A DNA stretch of 64,000 nucleotides from Flavobacterium pisciphilum (GTDB taxonomy: Bacteria > Bacteroidota > Bacteroidia > Flavobacteriales > Flavobacteriaceae), in assembly GCF_020905345.1 (NCBI RefSeq), contig NZ_JAJJMO010000001.1, positions 1,922,001 to 1,986,000 of the forward strand. Direction: 5' to 3'. This document shows, in pieces, positions 57,685-64,000 of the stretch; position 1 is the stretch's first letter; each line of letters starts with the position of its first letter. Under the pieces are notes generated by a model, which worked only from the letters and a program-made list of their open reading frames with translations, ran no database searches and was not told the origin of the DNA. Position numbers and translations under genes: made by a program.

Positions 57685-59382
57685 TTATTTTATTTGACTT
57701 CTAAAAAAACGTGTCTCAAAGATAGCAGAATTCCCCACATTATCAACAACTTCTATTTTTAAATCATTCGCTCCTTCAGCAACAATACCGTCATCAAAGT
57801 CATGTGTTATTTTTTTTGTTTTATTATCATACTCAAACAAAATCCATTTTCCGTTCAAATACCCATTGTAGGATTTAATCCCCGACATACTATCACTAAT
57901 TGTAAATTGAATTTTCTTTACATCACTTATCCACTTTCCTTCAATTGGTTTTGCAATACTAATTGTTGGCTTAATAGTATCCATCACCAATCCGAATTGT
58001 CCCAAAATTCTTGACTTTGCTGTATACACTGCTCCTTTACGCGATGTAGCGTTATAACTACTATTCTTTCCTGTAATTCTACCTATGTATACTTTGTCTT
58101 TAAGATTTTCAGGATATTTATCATCTTCAATAGTTATAGTAAAATTAGAATGCACGGGAACTGTATCGTCATGAATATAAATACGATCATTTTTTACATC
58201 AAAATTCAAATTAAAATCATCATAAAATGTTCCTGCTGGAAAAAATACTGACATATTGTTCTTAGAAAAATTAGCGTCTTTATTGTATTTCACCAAATAA
58301 TCAGAAACTACAGGTGTTGGATTTACAACTACTGGTAATGAATTATACTGAACTGGAATATTAATTGTATTGGTATTTCCATAATAATCTGAAACCTCTA
58401 CACGATATGCCGAAGCGAGATTTGGTACTATTGGAAGCACTCCATTAAGTGAATCTGTTTTAATAATACTCAAAGCAAAAGGTGTTTTCATAAACAGCTT
58501 TTGTACTCTTTGACCTGTTTTTTTATACCTAGGATAATCAATCAAAGCGTTTATATAACGCATTTCATCAAATGAGTAGGTATTAAACTGATATCCATAA
58601 TTAGATTTTCCGTTGTAAAATGATTCTACTTTATAAACTCCATTCTTATTAAAAGACACATCATCGTAATCTACAGCAGTAATTCCAAAACCAATCTTAC
58701 CATTTGCTGCAACACGATCTGATAGATAGGTGCCATCTTTTTGCAATGACATATTAAGCATTAACGGCACTTTCGATTGATTAACTGTTGTATTATCGTC
58801 AAGCGGATAAACATATAAATTTGAAACTACAGGCTTTCTAGTATCTTTTATATTTTTGTCAAAACCAAAAAACATTGGATTTATAACAAATTCTGTTTTT
58901 GAATCACGGAATTCAAAATGCAAATGCGGCCCTTCTGAAGATCCAGTATTCCCCGACAGTCCTATCAATTGCCCTTTGGTAACTGCCATTTCTCCTGGTT
59001 TCAAAAACATTTCAATTTCAAAAGATTTCTCTTTATAATGCGTCTGCTTGATATATTCCTGAATCGAACCAACCATACTTTGCAAATGGCCATATACAGA
59101 TGTATATCCATTGGGATGGGTTATGTACAATGTTTTCCCATTGCCAAAAGTCGAAATTTTAATTCTTGAGATATACCCATCTGCCACAGCATACACTTTC
59201 AAACCTTCTCTTTGGTTTGTTTTTAAATCAAACCCAGCATGAAAATGATTCGGTCTTAACTCTCCAAAGTTCCCTGAAAGTTGCATCGGAATATCAAGAG
59301 GTGGTCTAAAGTAGTCTTTTGGATATTCTGTCTGAGCAGAAATAAAATTACAAAACAGCAAAAAAAGTACAGAATATTTCAT
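57685..59382 (-). CDS. M23-family peptidoglycan metallopeptidase
   Basis: A 565-residue secreted protein with a signal peptide (to about residue 16, NFISA). The N-terminal M23 domain (about 30-170) has the zinc motif HFHAGFDLK (about 47-55) and HLHFEFRD with the catalytic HxH (about 153-160). It is intact and therefore probably an active DD-endopeptidase. The remaining 380 residues are beta-rich and unassigned (an Ig-like region with 'DSMSGIKSYNGYLNGKWIL' near the end). It is upstream of the TonB-dependent receptor in one transcript; a TATCTTAG element near 59400 is a weak promoter candidate. Confidence 0.87.
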   Translation of the reverse strand: MKYSVLFLLFCNFISAQTEYPKDYFRPPLDIPMQLSGNFGELRPNHFHAGFDLKTNQREGLKVYAVADGYISRIKISTFGNGKTLYITHPNGYTSVYGHLQSMVGSIQEYIKQTHYKEKSFEIEMFLKPGEMAVTKGQLIGLSGNTGSSEGPHLHFEFRDSKTEFVINPMFFGFDKNIKDTRKPVVSNLYVYPLDDNTTVNQSKVPLMLNMSLQKDGTYLSDRVAANGKIGFGITAVDYDDVSFNKNGVYKVESFYNGKSNYGYQFNTYSFDEMRYINALIDYPRYKKTGQRVQKLFMKTPFALSIIKTDSLNGVLPIVPNLASAYRVEVSDYYGNTNTINIPVQYNSLPVVVNPTPVVSDYLVKYNKDANFSKNNMSVFFPAGTFYDDFNLNFDVKNDRIYIHDDTVPVHSNFTITIEDDKYPENLKDKVYIGRITGKNSSYNATSRKGAVYTAKSRILGQFGLVMDTIKPTISIAKPIEGKWISDVKKIQFTISDSMSGIKSYNGYLNGKWILFEYDNKTKKITHDFDDGIVAEGANDLKIEVVDNVGNSAIFETRFFRSQIK

Positions 59383-59499
59383 GATTTACATTTTTGCTAA
59401 GATAAAAAAAACTTGGCAAAATATTTAGTAAAACTGCGAAATACAATACCTTGAATTCCATTAATTTGCTATTTTTAATGCAAAAAAATCGATAAAATA

Positions 59500-59529
59500 T
59501 TGCATTAATAAAAAGGAATACTAACTTTG
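59500..59529 (+). promoter_or_regulatory. Promoter TTG-N19-TAACTTTG
   Basis: TTG at 59500-59502 and TAACTTTG at 59522-59529, spacer exactly 19. It starts the transcript carrying the coiled-coil gene and zapA, with a leader of about 20 bases. Confidence 0.83.
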
Positions 59530-59557
59530 TATGATTAAGTAATGAATAGGATTTATA

Positions 59558-59848
59558 ATGAGTGTAATTGCCGAAATAATTGATACTCTTGAATATAAAG
59601 TAGAAAAACTTTTTGCGAAGCTAAAAGGTTTAGAAAAGAACAATCAAGAACTAAAGTCAGAATTAATAGAGGCTAAACAGACTATACAAAGACAATCCGA
59701 GGAGATTGAGGGCTTGAAAAAGCAGTATGAAACACTCAAAATCGCCAATTCTTTACTTGGCAGTAACGATAATAAAAGAGATACAAAGCTTAAAATAAAT
59801 TCATTAATTCGTGAAATTGATCACTGTATAGCACAACTATCAGACTAG
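59558..59848 (+). CDS. Coiled-coil protein upstream of zapA
   Basis: A 96-residue protein that is almost wholly a heptad-rich coiled coil (about residues 10-70, with LFAKLKGLEKNNQELKSELI) and a short C-terminal helix (INSLIREIDHCIAQL). Its size, coiled-coil nature and place beside zapA resemble ZapB, a division-ring protein that partners ZapA in E. coli, but I cannot show homology. The gene is seven bases before zapA under one promoter. Confidence 0.75.
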   Translation: MSVIAEIIDTLEYKVEKLFAKLKGLEKNNQELKSELIEAKQTIQRQSEEIEGLKKQYETLKIANSLLGSNDNKRDTKLKINSLIREIDHCIAQLSD

Positions 59849-59855
59849 TAATAAC

Positions 59856-60149
59856 ATGGACGAAAAGCTTAAAATTAAAATATCAATCGCTGACAGAGTT
59901 TACCCATTAACGGTAGATCTCTCACAGGAAGAAGGCCTTAGAAGTGCTTCTAAAAAAATTGATGTGATGATAAAGCAATTTGAAGAAAACTATGCTGTTC
60001 GTGACAAACAGGACGTTTTAGCCATGTGTGCATTGCAATTTGCCTCGCAAGTAGAACAAAAACAAATTGATAAAGCAACTGATAGTGATGAAACTATCGA
60101 AAGAATTAAAAGATTAAATACCCTTTTAGATCAATATCTCGAAAATTAA
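59856..60149 (+). CDS. zapA: Cell division protein ZapA
   Basis: A 97-residue ZapA, which bundles FtsZ filaments at the division ring. The N-terminal strand pair KIKISIADRVYPLTVDLSQE and the helix LRSASKKIDVMIKQFEENY are typical, followed by the second helix (VLAMCALQFASQVEQKQI) and a C-terminal coiled coil. It follows the coiled-coil protein, and the 6S-like RNA follows it, an order also found around ssrS in E. coli. Confidence 0.88.
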   Translation: MDEKLKIKISIADRVYPLTVDLSQEEGLRSASKKIDVMIKQFEENYAVRDKQDVLAMCALQFASQVEQKQIDKATDSDETIERIKRLNTLLDQYLEN

Positions 60150-60175
60150 ACGTTCTTTACAGAAACTAAGATACT

Positions 60176-60337
60176 GCCTACATTAGTTCATATTTGGTAA
60201 ACTCAACACTAACAATTTAGAATGAGCAAATCATCACTACTAAAGCATGCCACGCTTCGGCGAGGAAACTTGAACAGTGAGTTAGCTCAAAACTTGTCTT
60301 TTCGAGTTTATACAAGCAACCTAATGTAGGCTTTTTT
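60176..60337 (+). ncRNA. ssrS: Probable 6S RNA (6S-Flavo-like)
   Basis: A perfect 11-base closing stem GCCTACATTAG (60176-60186) with CTAATGTAGGC (60321-60331) encloses about 134 bases, followed by T6. The inside is weakly paired near the stem (the expected open bubble) and has a GC-rich apical hairpin around CGCTTCGGCG (60253-60262). 6S RNA mimics an open promoter and binds RNA polymerase. The gene order zapA / 6S also fits. I see no open frame. The assignment was not checked against a covariance model. Confidence 0.72.
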
Positions 60338-60357
60338 ATATATAAATTTTAATAACC

Positions 60358-61923
60358 ATGGACAGTATAATAACGATCATTATTTCAGGAATCATAGGTA
60401 TTGCAGCAGGTTTTGGAATAGCCAAAATCATTGAAAAAAGCAATATTTCTAATTTAATCAAAAATTCAAAAAAAGAAGCAGCATCAATTTTAAAAGATGC
60501 TAATCTAGAAGCCGAAAACATTAAGAAAGACAAAATACTTCAAGCTAAAGAGCGTTTTATTGAATTAAAATCAGAGCACGAACAAGTAATTCTTTCAAGA
60601 GATAAAAAAGTAGCAGAAGTAGAAAAAAGAGTTCGAGACAAAGAATCTCAAGTTTCTAATGAATTATCAAAAGCTAAAAAGACTAATGATGATTACGAAG
60701 CTAAAACACAAGAATACAATACTAAAATTGAAGTTTTAGACAAAAAACAAGCCGAAGTAGATAAATTACACAAAAGTCAATTACAGCAATTAGAAGTAAT
60801 TTCAGGACTTTCTGCTGAAGAAGCTAAGAACCAATTAATGGAAGGTTTAAAAGCTGAAGCAAAAAGTAATGCTATGTCGCATATTCAAGATACTATTGAA
60901 GAGGCTAAACTTACTGCTCAACAAGAAGCTAAAAAAATCATCATCAATACAATTCAAAGAGTTGGAACAGAAGAAGCAGTTGAAAACTGTGTATCTGTGT
61001 TTAACATAGAATCTGATGATGTAAAAGGAAGAATTATTGGACGTGAAGGTAGAAACATTCGTGCGCTTGAAGCTGCAACTGGTGTTGAAATCATTGTAGA
61101 TGATACCCCTGAAGCAATTATCCTTTCTTGTTTTGACCCTGTACGTAGAGAAATTGCTCGTTTGGCATTACACAAATTAGTTACAGATGGTCGTATTCAC
61201 CCAGCACGTATTGAAGAAGTAGTAGCTAAAACTGCTAAACAAATTGATGATGAAATCATTGAAGTAGGTAAACGTACAGTTATCGACTTAGGAATTCACG
61301 GTTTACACCCTGAATTAATAAAAGTTGTTGGACGTATGAAATACCGTTCTTCTTACGGTCAAAACTTATTACAACACTCTAGAGAAGTATCTAAATTGTG
61401 TGGTATTATGGCTGCCGAATTAGGATTAAACGTAAAACTAGCAAAAAGAGCTGGTTTACTACATGATATTGGTAAAGTTCCAGATACTGAAAGTGATTTA
61501 CCTCACGCATTATTAGGAATGCAATGGGCTGAGAAATACGGTGAGAAAGAAGAAGTTTGTAATGCAATTGGTGCGCATCACGACGAAATCGAAATGAAAT
61601 CACTATTATCACCAATCGTTCAGGTTTGTGATGCTATTTCTGGTGCAAGACCTGGTGCAAGAAGACAAGTATTAGATTCTTACATCCAACGTTTAAAAGA
61701 TCTTGAAGAAGTTGCTTACGGATTTAATGGAGTAAAAAACGCCTATGCTATTCAAGCTGGTAGAGAACTTCGTGTAATTGTAGAAAGCGAAAAAGTATCT
61801 GATGATAATGCTGCAAGTTTATCATTTGATATCTCTCAAAAAATACAAACTGAAATGACTTATCCTGGTCAAGTTAAAGTAACAGTGATTAGAGAAACTA
61901 GAGCAGTAAATATTGCTAAATAA
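60358..61923 (+). CDS. rny: Ribonuclease Y
   Basis: A 521-residue membrane-bound endoribonuclease that starts mRNA decay. In order: an N-terminal membrane helix (about residues 3-22), a long coiled coil (about 25-190), a KH RNA-binding domain (about 205-275, with [20 protein letters not shown]) and an HD metal-dependent domain ([17 protein letters not shown], then AGLLHDIGK and AHHDEIEM). All HD-domain metal residues are present. It lies just after the 6S-like RNA; no separate promoter was found. Confidence 0.96.
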   Translation: MDSIITIIISGIIGIAAGFGIAKIIEKSNISNLIKNSKKEAASILKDANLEAENIKKDKILQAKERFIELKSEHEQVILSRDKKVAEVEKRVRDKESQVSNELSKAKKTNDDYEAKTQEYNTKIEVLDKKQAEVDKLHKSQLQQLEVISGLSAEEAKNQLMEGLKAEAKSNAMSHIQDTIEEAKLTAQQEAKKIIINTIQRVGTEEAVENCVSVFNIESDDVKGRIIGREGRNIRALEAATGVEIIVDDTPEAIILSCFDPVRREIARLALHKLVTDGRIHPARIEEVVAKTAKQIDDEIIEVGKRTVIDLGIHGLHPELIKVVGRMKYRSSYGQNLLQHSREVSKLCGIMAAELGLNVKLAKRAGLLHDIGKVPDTESDLPHALLGMQWAEKYGEKEEVCNAIGAHHDEIEMKSLLSPIVQVCDAISGARPGARRQVLDSYIQRLKDLEEVAYGFNGVKNAYAIQAGRELRVIVESEKVSDDNAASLSFDISQKIQTEMTYPGQVKVTVIRETRAVNIAK

Positions 61924-61940
61924 TTCTCTTCTTATATATA

Positions 61941-61973
61941 AAAAAAGCTCATCTATCGATGAGCTTTTTTTAT
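61941..61973. terminator. Bidirectional intrinsic terminator
   Basis: AAAGCTCATC (about 61944-61953) pairs with GATGAGCTTT (61958-61967), loop TATC, flanked by A-runs and T7. It ends the rny transcript. Confidence 0.9.
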
Positions 61974-62077
61974 GCCTTTTTTTAAAGTTGAACCTTGAAA
62001 ACTCTTTCTAAAATTTTTTGGAGTGTTTTATCTATAAAATAGAGTACATACTCAATGTGTTTTAAGCTTACCTAGCA

Positions 62078-62124
62078 ATCTTTGTCCCTTTGAACCTTTG
62101 TTACTCTGAACCTTTGAACCTTTA
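62078..62124. repeat. Degenerate tandem repeat of TTTGAACC
   Basis: About five imperfect units related to TTTGAACC or CTTTG run from 62080 to 62122; a diverged GTTGAACC unit stands at about 61987. They lie between the rny terminator and the histidine kinase end. Such short degenerate runs are common in Flavobacterium intergenic DNA. No gene is present. Confidence 0.6.
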
Positions 62125-62132
62125 TCAGCCCA

Positions 62133-63662
62133 CTATAAATCATCATTAAAAACAATTTTAAAAACAGTTCCCTCTCCAACAACACTTTCTACAGAAACCT
62201 CTCCTTTCATTGATTCTATCTGATTCTTGGTAATATACAAACCAATTCCACGCGCTTCTTTATGTTTATGAAACGTTTTATACATTCCGAATATCAAGTC
62301 ACCATATAGCTCTAAATCAATTCCGATACCGTTATCTTTAATTTTTAAAGCTTTCCGACCATCAGGTTCAATCGCAAAAATAAATTCAATTACAGGGTCT
62401 CTATCAGGATGTGCATATTTAATTGCATTAGTTGTAAAATTCAACAATACACTTTCTAGATAAGCTGGATTAAAACTAATCGTTACATAATCAGGCACAC
62501 TATTGAGTATTGTAATTTTTGTTTTACTACTAAAGGCCTTTATTATAGAAACCGTTTTATCTATACTATAACTTAGCTTAAGTGGTTTTATAACAATATT
62601 CAAATTACTCTGAATCTGCACAATCTGCGTTAAATTAGAAATTGTATCATTTAAATCATTAGAAACAGTTCGTAAATGAACCAACATTTCATCAATAGTT
62701 TCTCTACTGTGATCGTCATCTATAAAATCAAGAATACTTTTAATATTCCCTGCTTGTGTATTTAAATTATGCGAAACAATATGTGAGAAATTAAGCAATC
62801 GACTGTTTTGATCACTAAACAACTTCATCGTTTTTATGAGCTCCAATTCTTTCTCTTTCTGATAAGAAATGTCTGTGTGCGTACCTAAGACACGCAGTGG
62901 TTTTCCGTTTATATCTCTTTCAATAACCTTACCTCTATCTAATATCCATTTGTACTTACCGCTAGACGTTAGTACACGATGGTAATTTTCATAAAACGGC
63001 ACCTTATTATCAAAATGCTCTTGAATATCTGAGTAATATTTTGGCAAATCATCTGGATGGACAATTTTATCCCAACGTTCTGGATCATCAAAAATATCAT
63101 TGGATTCCAATTCTAAAATCTTCAAAGACAAAGATGAATAAAAAACCCTATTAGTCACCATATCCCAATCCCAGACCCCTACAGTAGAAGCATCTAAAGC
63201 AAATTGAAAACGCTCTTCTGATAATTTAAGTTTCAGTTCTTGATCTTTCAAATCTGTTACATCCGAAATACGCCCATAAAAACTAACCTGCCCCTCTGGA
63301 GAACCTTCAGATTTTGAACAAACTCTCAACCAACGAATTCCTTTCTTAGGCAAAACTACTCGAAATTCTAATTCCCAAGGCGTTAAGCTTTTTCTAGCTA
63401 TAGAAAGCGAACTAATAAATGTATGTTGATCTTCGGGATGCACTCTTCCGTAAATAAAAAATTTACTTCGATTAGAAAATTCAGTTGTAGACAACTCAAA
63501 TATTTCTTCCATAGACTTACTTACCAAAGGAAAGGTATAGGTATTATCGATATCGACAACAAATTGAAAAATTAAGTCAGGGATCTCAGCAAATAATTTT
63601 TTGTAAAAATTATTCAACTTCTGACAATTCTCATCTTCATATAAATCAAAAACCATAATCAT
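62133..63662 (-). CDS. Soluble PAS-domain sensor histidine kinase
   Basis: A 509-residue kinase without membrane helices, so it senses a cytoplasmic cue. Two PAS/PAC domains lie at about 15-140 and 145-275. The dimerisation helix has the phosphorylated histidine in FSHIVSHNLNTQAGNI (about residues 292-307), the HNL-type used by some Bacteroidota kinases. The ATPase domain follows, with N box NFTTNAIKYA, G1 DNGIGID and G2 RGIGLYITK. No response regulator gene is next to it. ATGs at 63662 and 63656 are both possible starts. Confidence 0.87.
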   Translation of the reverse strand: MIMVFDLYEDENCQKLNNFYKKLFAEIPDLIFQFVVDIDNTYTFPLVSKSMEEIFELSTTEFSNRSKFFIYGRVHPEDQHTFISSLSIARKSLTPWELEFRVVLPKKGIRWLRVCSKSEGSPEGQVSFYGRISDVTDLKDQELKLKLSEERFQFALDASTVGVWDWDMVTNRVFYSSLSLKILELESNDIFDDPERWDKIVHPDDLPKYYSDIQEHFDNKVPFYENYHRVLTSSGKYKWILDRGKVIERDINGKPLRVLGTHTDISYQKEKELELIKTMKLFSDQNSRLLNFSHIVSHNLNTQAGNIKSILDFIDDDHSRETIDEMLVHLRTVSNDLNDTISNLTQIVQIQSNLNIVIKPLKLSYSIDKTVSIIKAFSSKTKITILNSVPDYVTISFNPAYLESVLLNFTTNAIKYAHPDRDPVIEFIFAIEPDGRKALKIKDNGIGIDLELYGDLIFGMYKTFHKHKEARGIGLYITKNQIESMKGEVSVESVVGEGTVFKIVFNDDL

Positions 63663-63867
63663 GTTTGTGTAAGTTGTCTATTTTATTTAAAACAGAACAA
63701 AATTGATACTATTATTTAAGGCTTAAAAAAACACAACAAAAATTCGTTTTTTATTTCTTATTATAAGTATGAGAGTAAATTCTCTTTATTACAAACAATA
63801 TAGCTCCAAGATATTATTTTTTTTTAAGACAAAAACAAAATCTTATAAAAATTTTTAACAAAAACAG

Positions 63868-64000
63868 CTATCTTCTAGGATGAAAAGCATGAATTACTTG
63901 CGTTAAATACGTTCTGTCCAGATGAACATATATTTCGGTTGTGGTAATTGATTCATGCCCTAACATTAATTGTATCGATCGTAAATCGGCACCATTTTCA
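63868..64000 (-). CDS. xerD: Tyrosine recombinase XerD-type, C-terminal fragment (runs off the window)
   Basis: The last 43 residues of a tyrosine recombinase are visible, ending AFHPRR and a TAG stop at 63868-63870. They contain the conserved [17 protein letters not shown] block, with the motif-II histidine and the nucleophilic tyrosine. This wording is typical of XerC/XerD, which resolve chromosome dimers at dif. The upstream part lies outside the window. Housekeeping XerD and an integron- or phage-type integrase cannot be told apart from this fragment alone, but XerD is favoured. Confidence 0.8.
   Translation of the reverse strand, partial: ENGADLRSIQLMLGHESITTTEIYVHLDRTYLTQVIHAFHPRR

Noticed and set aside
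60150-60357. RNase P RNA or tmRNA at the zapA/rny junction
   Set aside because: The phrase GAGGAAACTTGAACAG recalls parts of RNase P RNA, but the flanking conserved blocks are missing and the closing-stem layout fits 6S RNA better.
1-64000. tRNA, rRNA, CRISPR arrays, prophage and intact insertion sequences
   Set aside because: I read the intergenic regions for T-loop and D-loop patterns, repeat-spacer regularity and transposase genes and saw none. The partial recombinase at the right edge looks like XerD rather than a phage integrase.

Overview
The window is chromosomal DNA from a member of the Bacteroidota, most likely the genus Flavobacterium. The DNA is strongly AT-rich. At least eight intergenic regions carry the Bacteroidota-type promoter TTG-N(18-21)-TAnnTTTG. 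There is a C-terminal type IX secretion sorting domain, a type B ribosomal protein L31, DUF4252, DUF4199 and DUF5522 proteins, and ECF sigma factors paired with anti-sigma-like proteins. Starts usually lack a Shine-Dalgarno sequence. Gene content is mainly core and housekeeping. I see no rRNA, tRNA, CRISPR array, prophage or intact insertion sequence.

Layout. 1-6100: an ABC1-type kinase with a TetR-like partner, an SDR epimerase, a YceI protein, an acyl-CoA thioesterase and RmuC. 6150-9800: two small secreted proteins, then an ECF sigma factor overlapping a very unusual anti-sigma/beta-barrel protein. 9900-13360: a giant T9SS-exported phosphodiesterase/nuclease-like protein. 13700-15030: a small membrane protein and two RNA-modification enzymes (RluE-like, TrmL). 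15040-25740: a vitamin B12 island with BtuD-BtuC-BtuF on the minus strand; CobU, a BluB-CobT fusion, CobS and CobC on the plus strand; then a cobalamin riboswitch driving a BtuB-like receptor and a BtuG-like surface beta-propeller. Together these capture corrinoid at the surface, move it across both membranes, make dimethylbenzimidazole and attach the lower ligand. 25800-29450: an S41 peptidase divergent from a sigma/anti-sigma/DUF4252/DUF4252 operon. 29600-30750: an unknown membrane protein and an XRE regulator, the most accessory-looking stretch.

31100-34960: carB (lacking its usual regulatory domain), rpmH (too short for most ORF calls) and a TPR protein. 35000-40190: hydrolase, small GNAT-like protein, DASS transporter with a porin, and an RTP-repeat protein. 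40450-43970: TolC, membrane-fusion lipoprotein and ABC-2 permease with no ATPase. 44000-53500: ABC-F protein, PepSY-like protein, GlmU-like protein, L31, DUF4199 protein, glycosyltransferase, phospho-sugar mutase and a lipid-type ABC exporter. 53680-59400: DUF2971 protein, EF-hand-like lipoprotein, TonB-dependent receptor and M23 peptidase. 59500-61920: a coiled-coil protein, ZapA, a probable 6S RNA and RNase Y. 62100-64000: a soluble PAS histidine kinase and the C-terminal end of a XerD-type recombinase that runs off the window.

The most notable non-coding signals are two diverged copies of a hairpin-bearing element (58-133 and 49732-49811) whose central stems differ in sequence but keep pairing, the 6S-like RNA at 60176-60337, and two other intergenic repeat families (15841-15897, 62078-62124).
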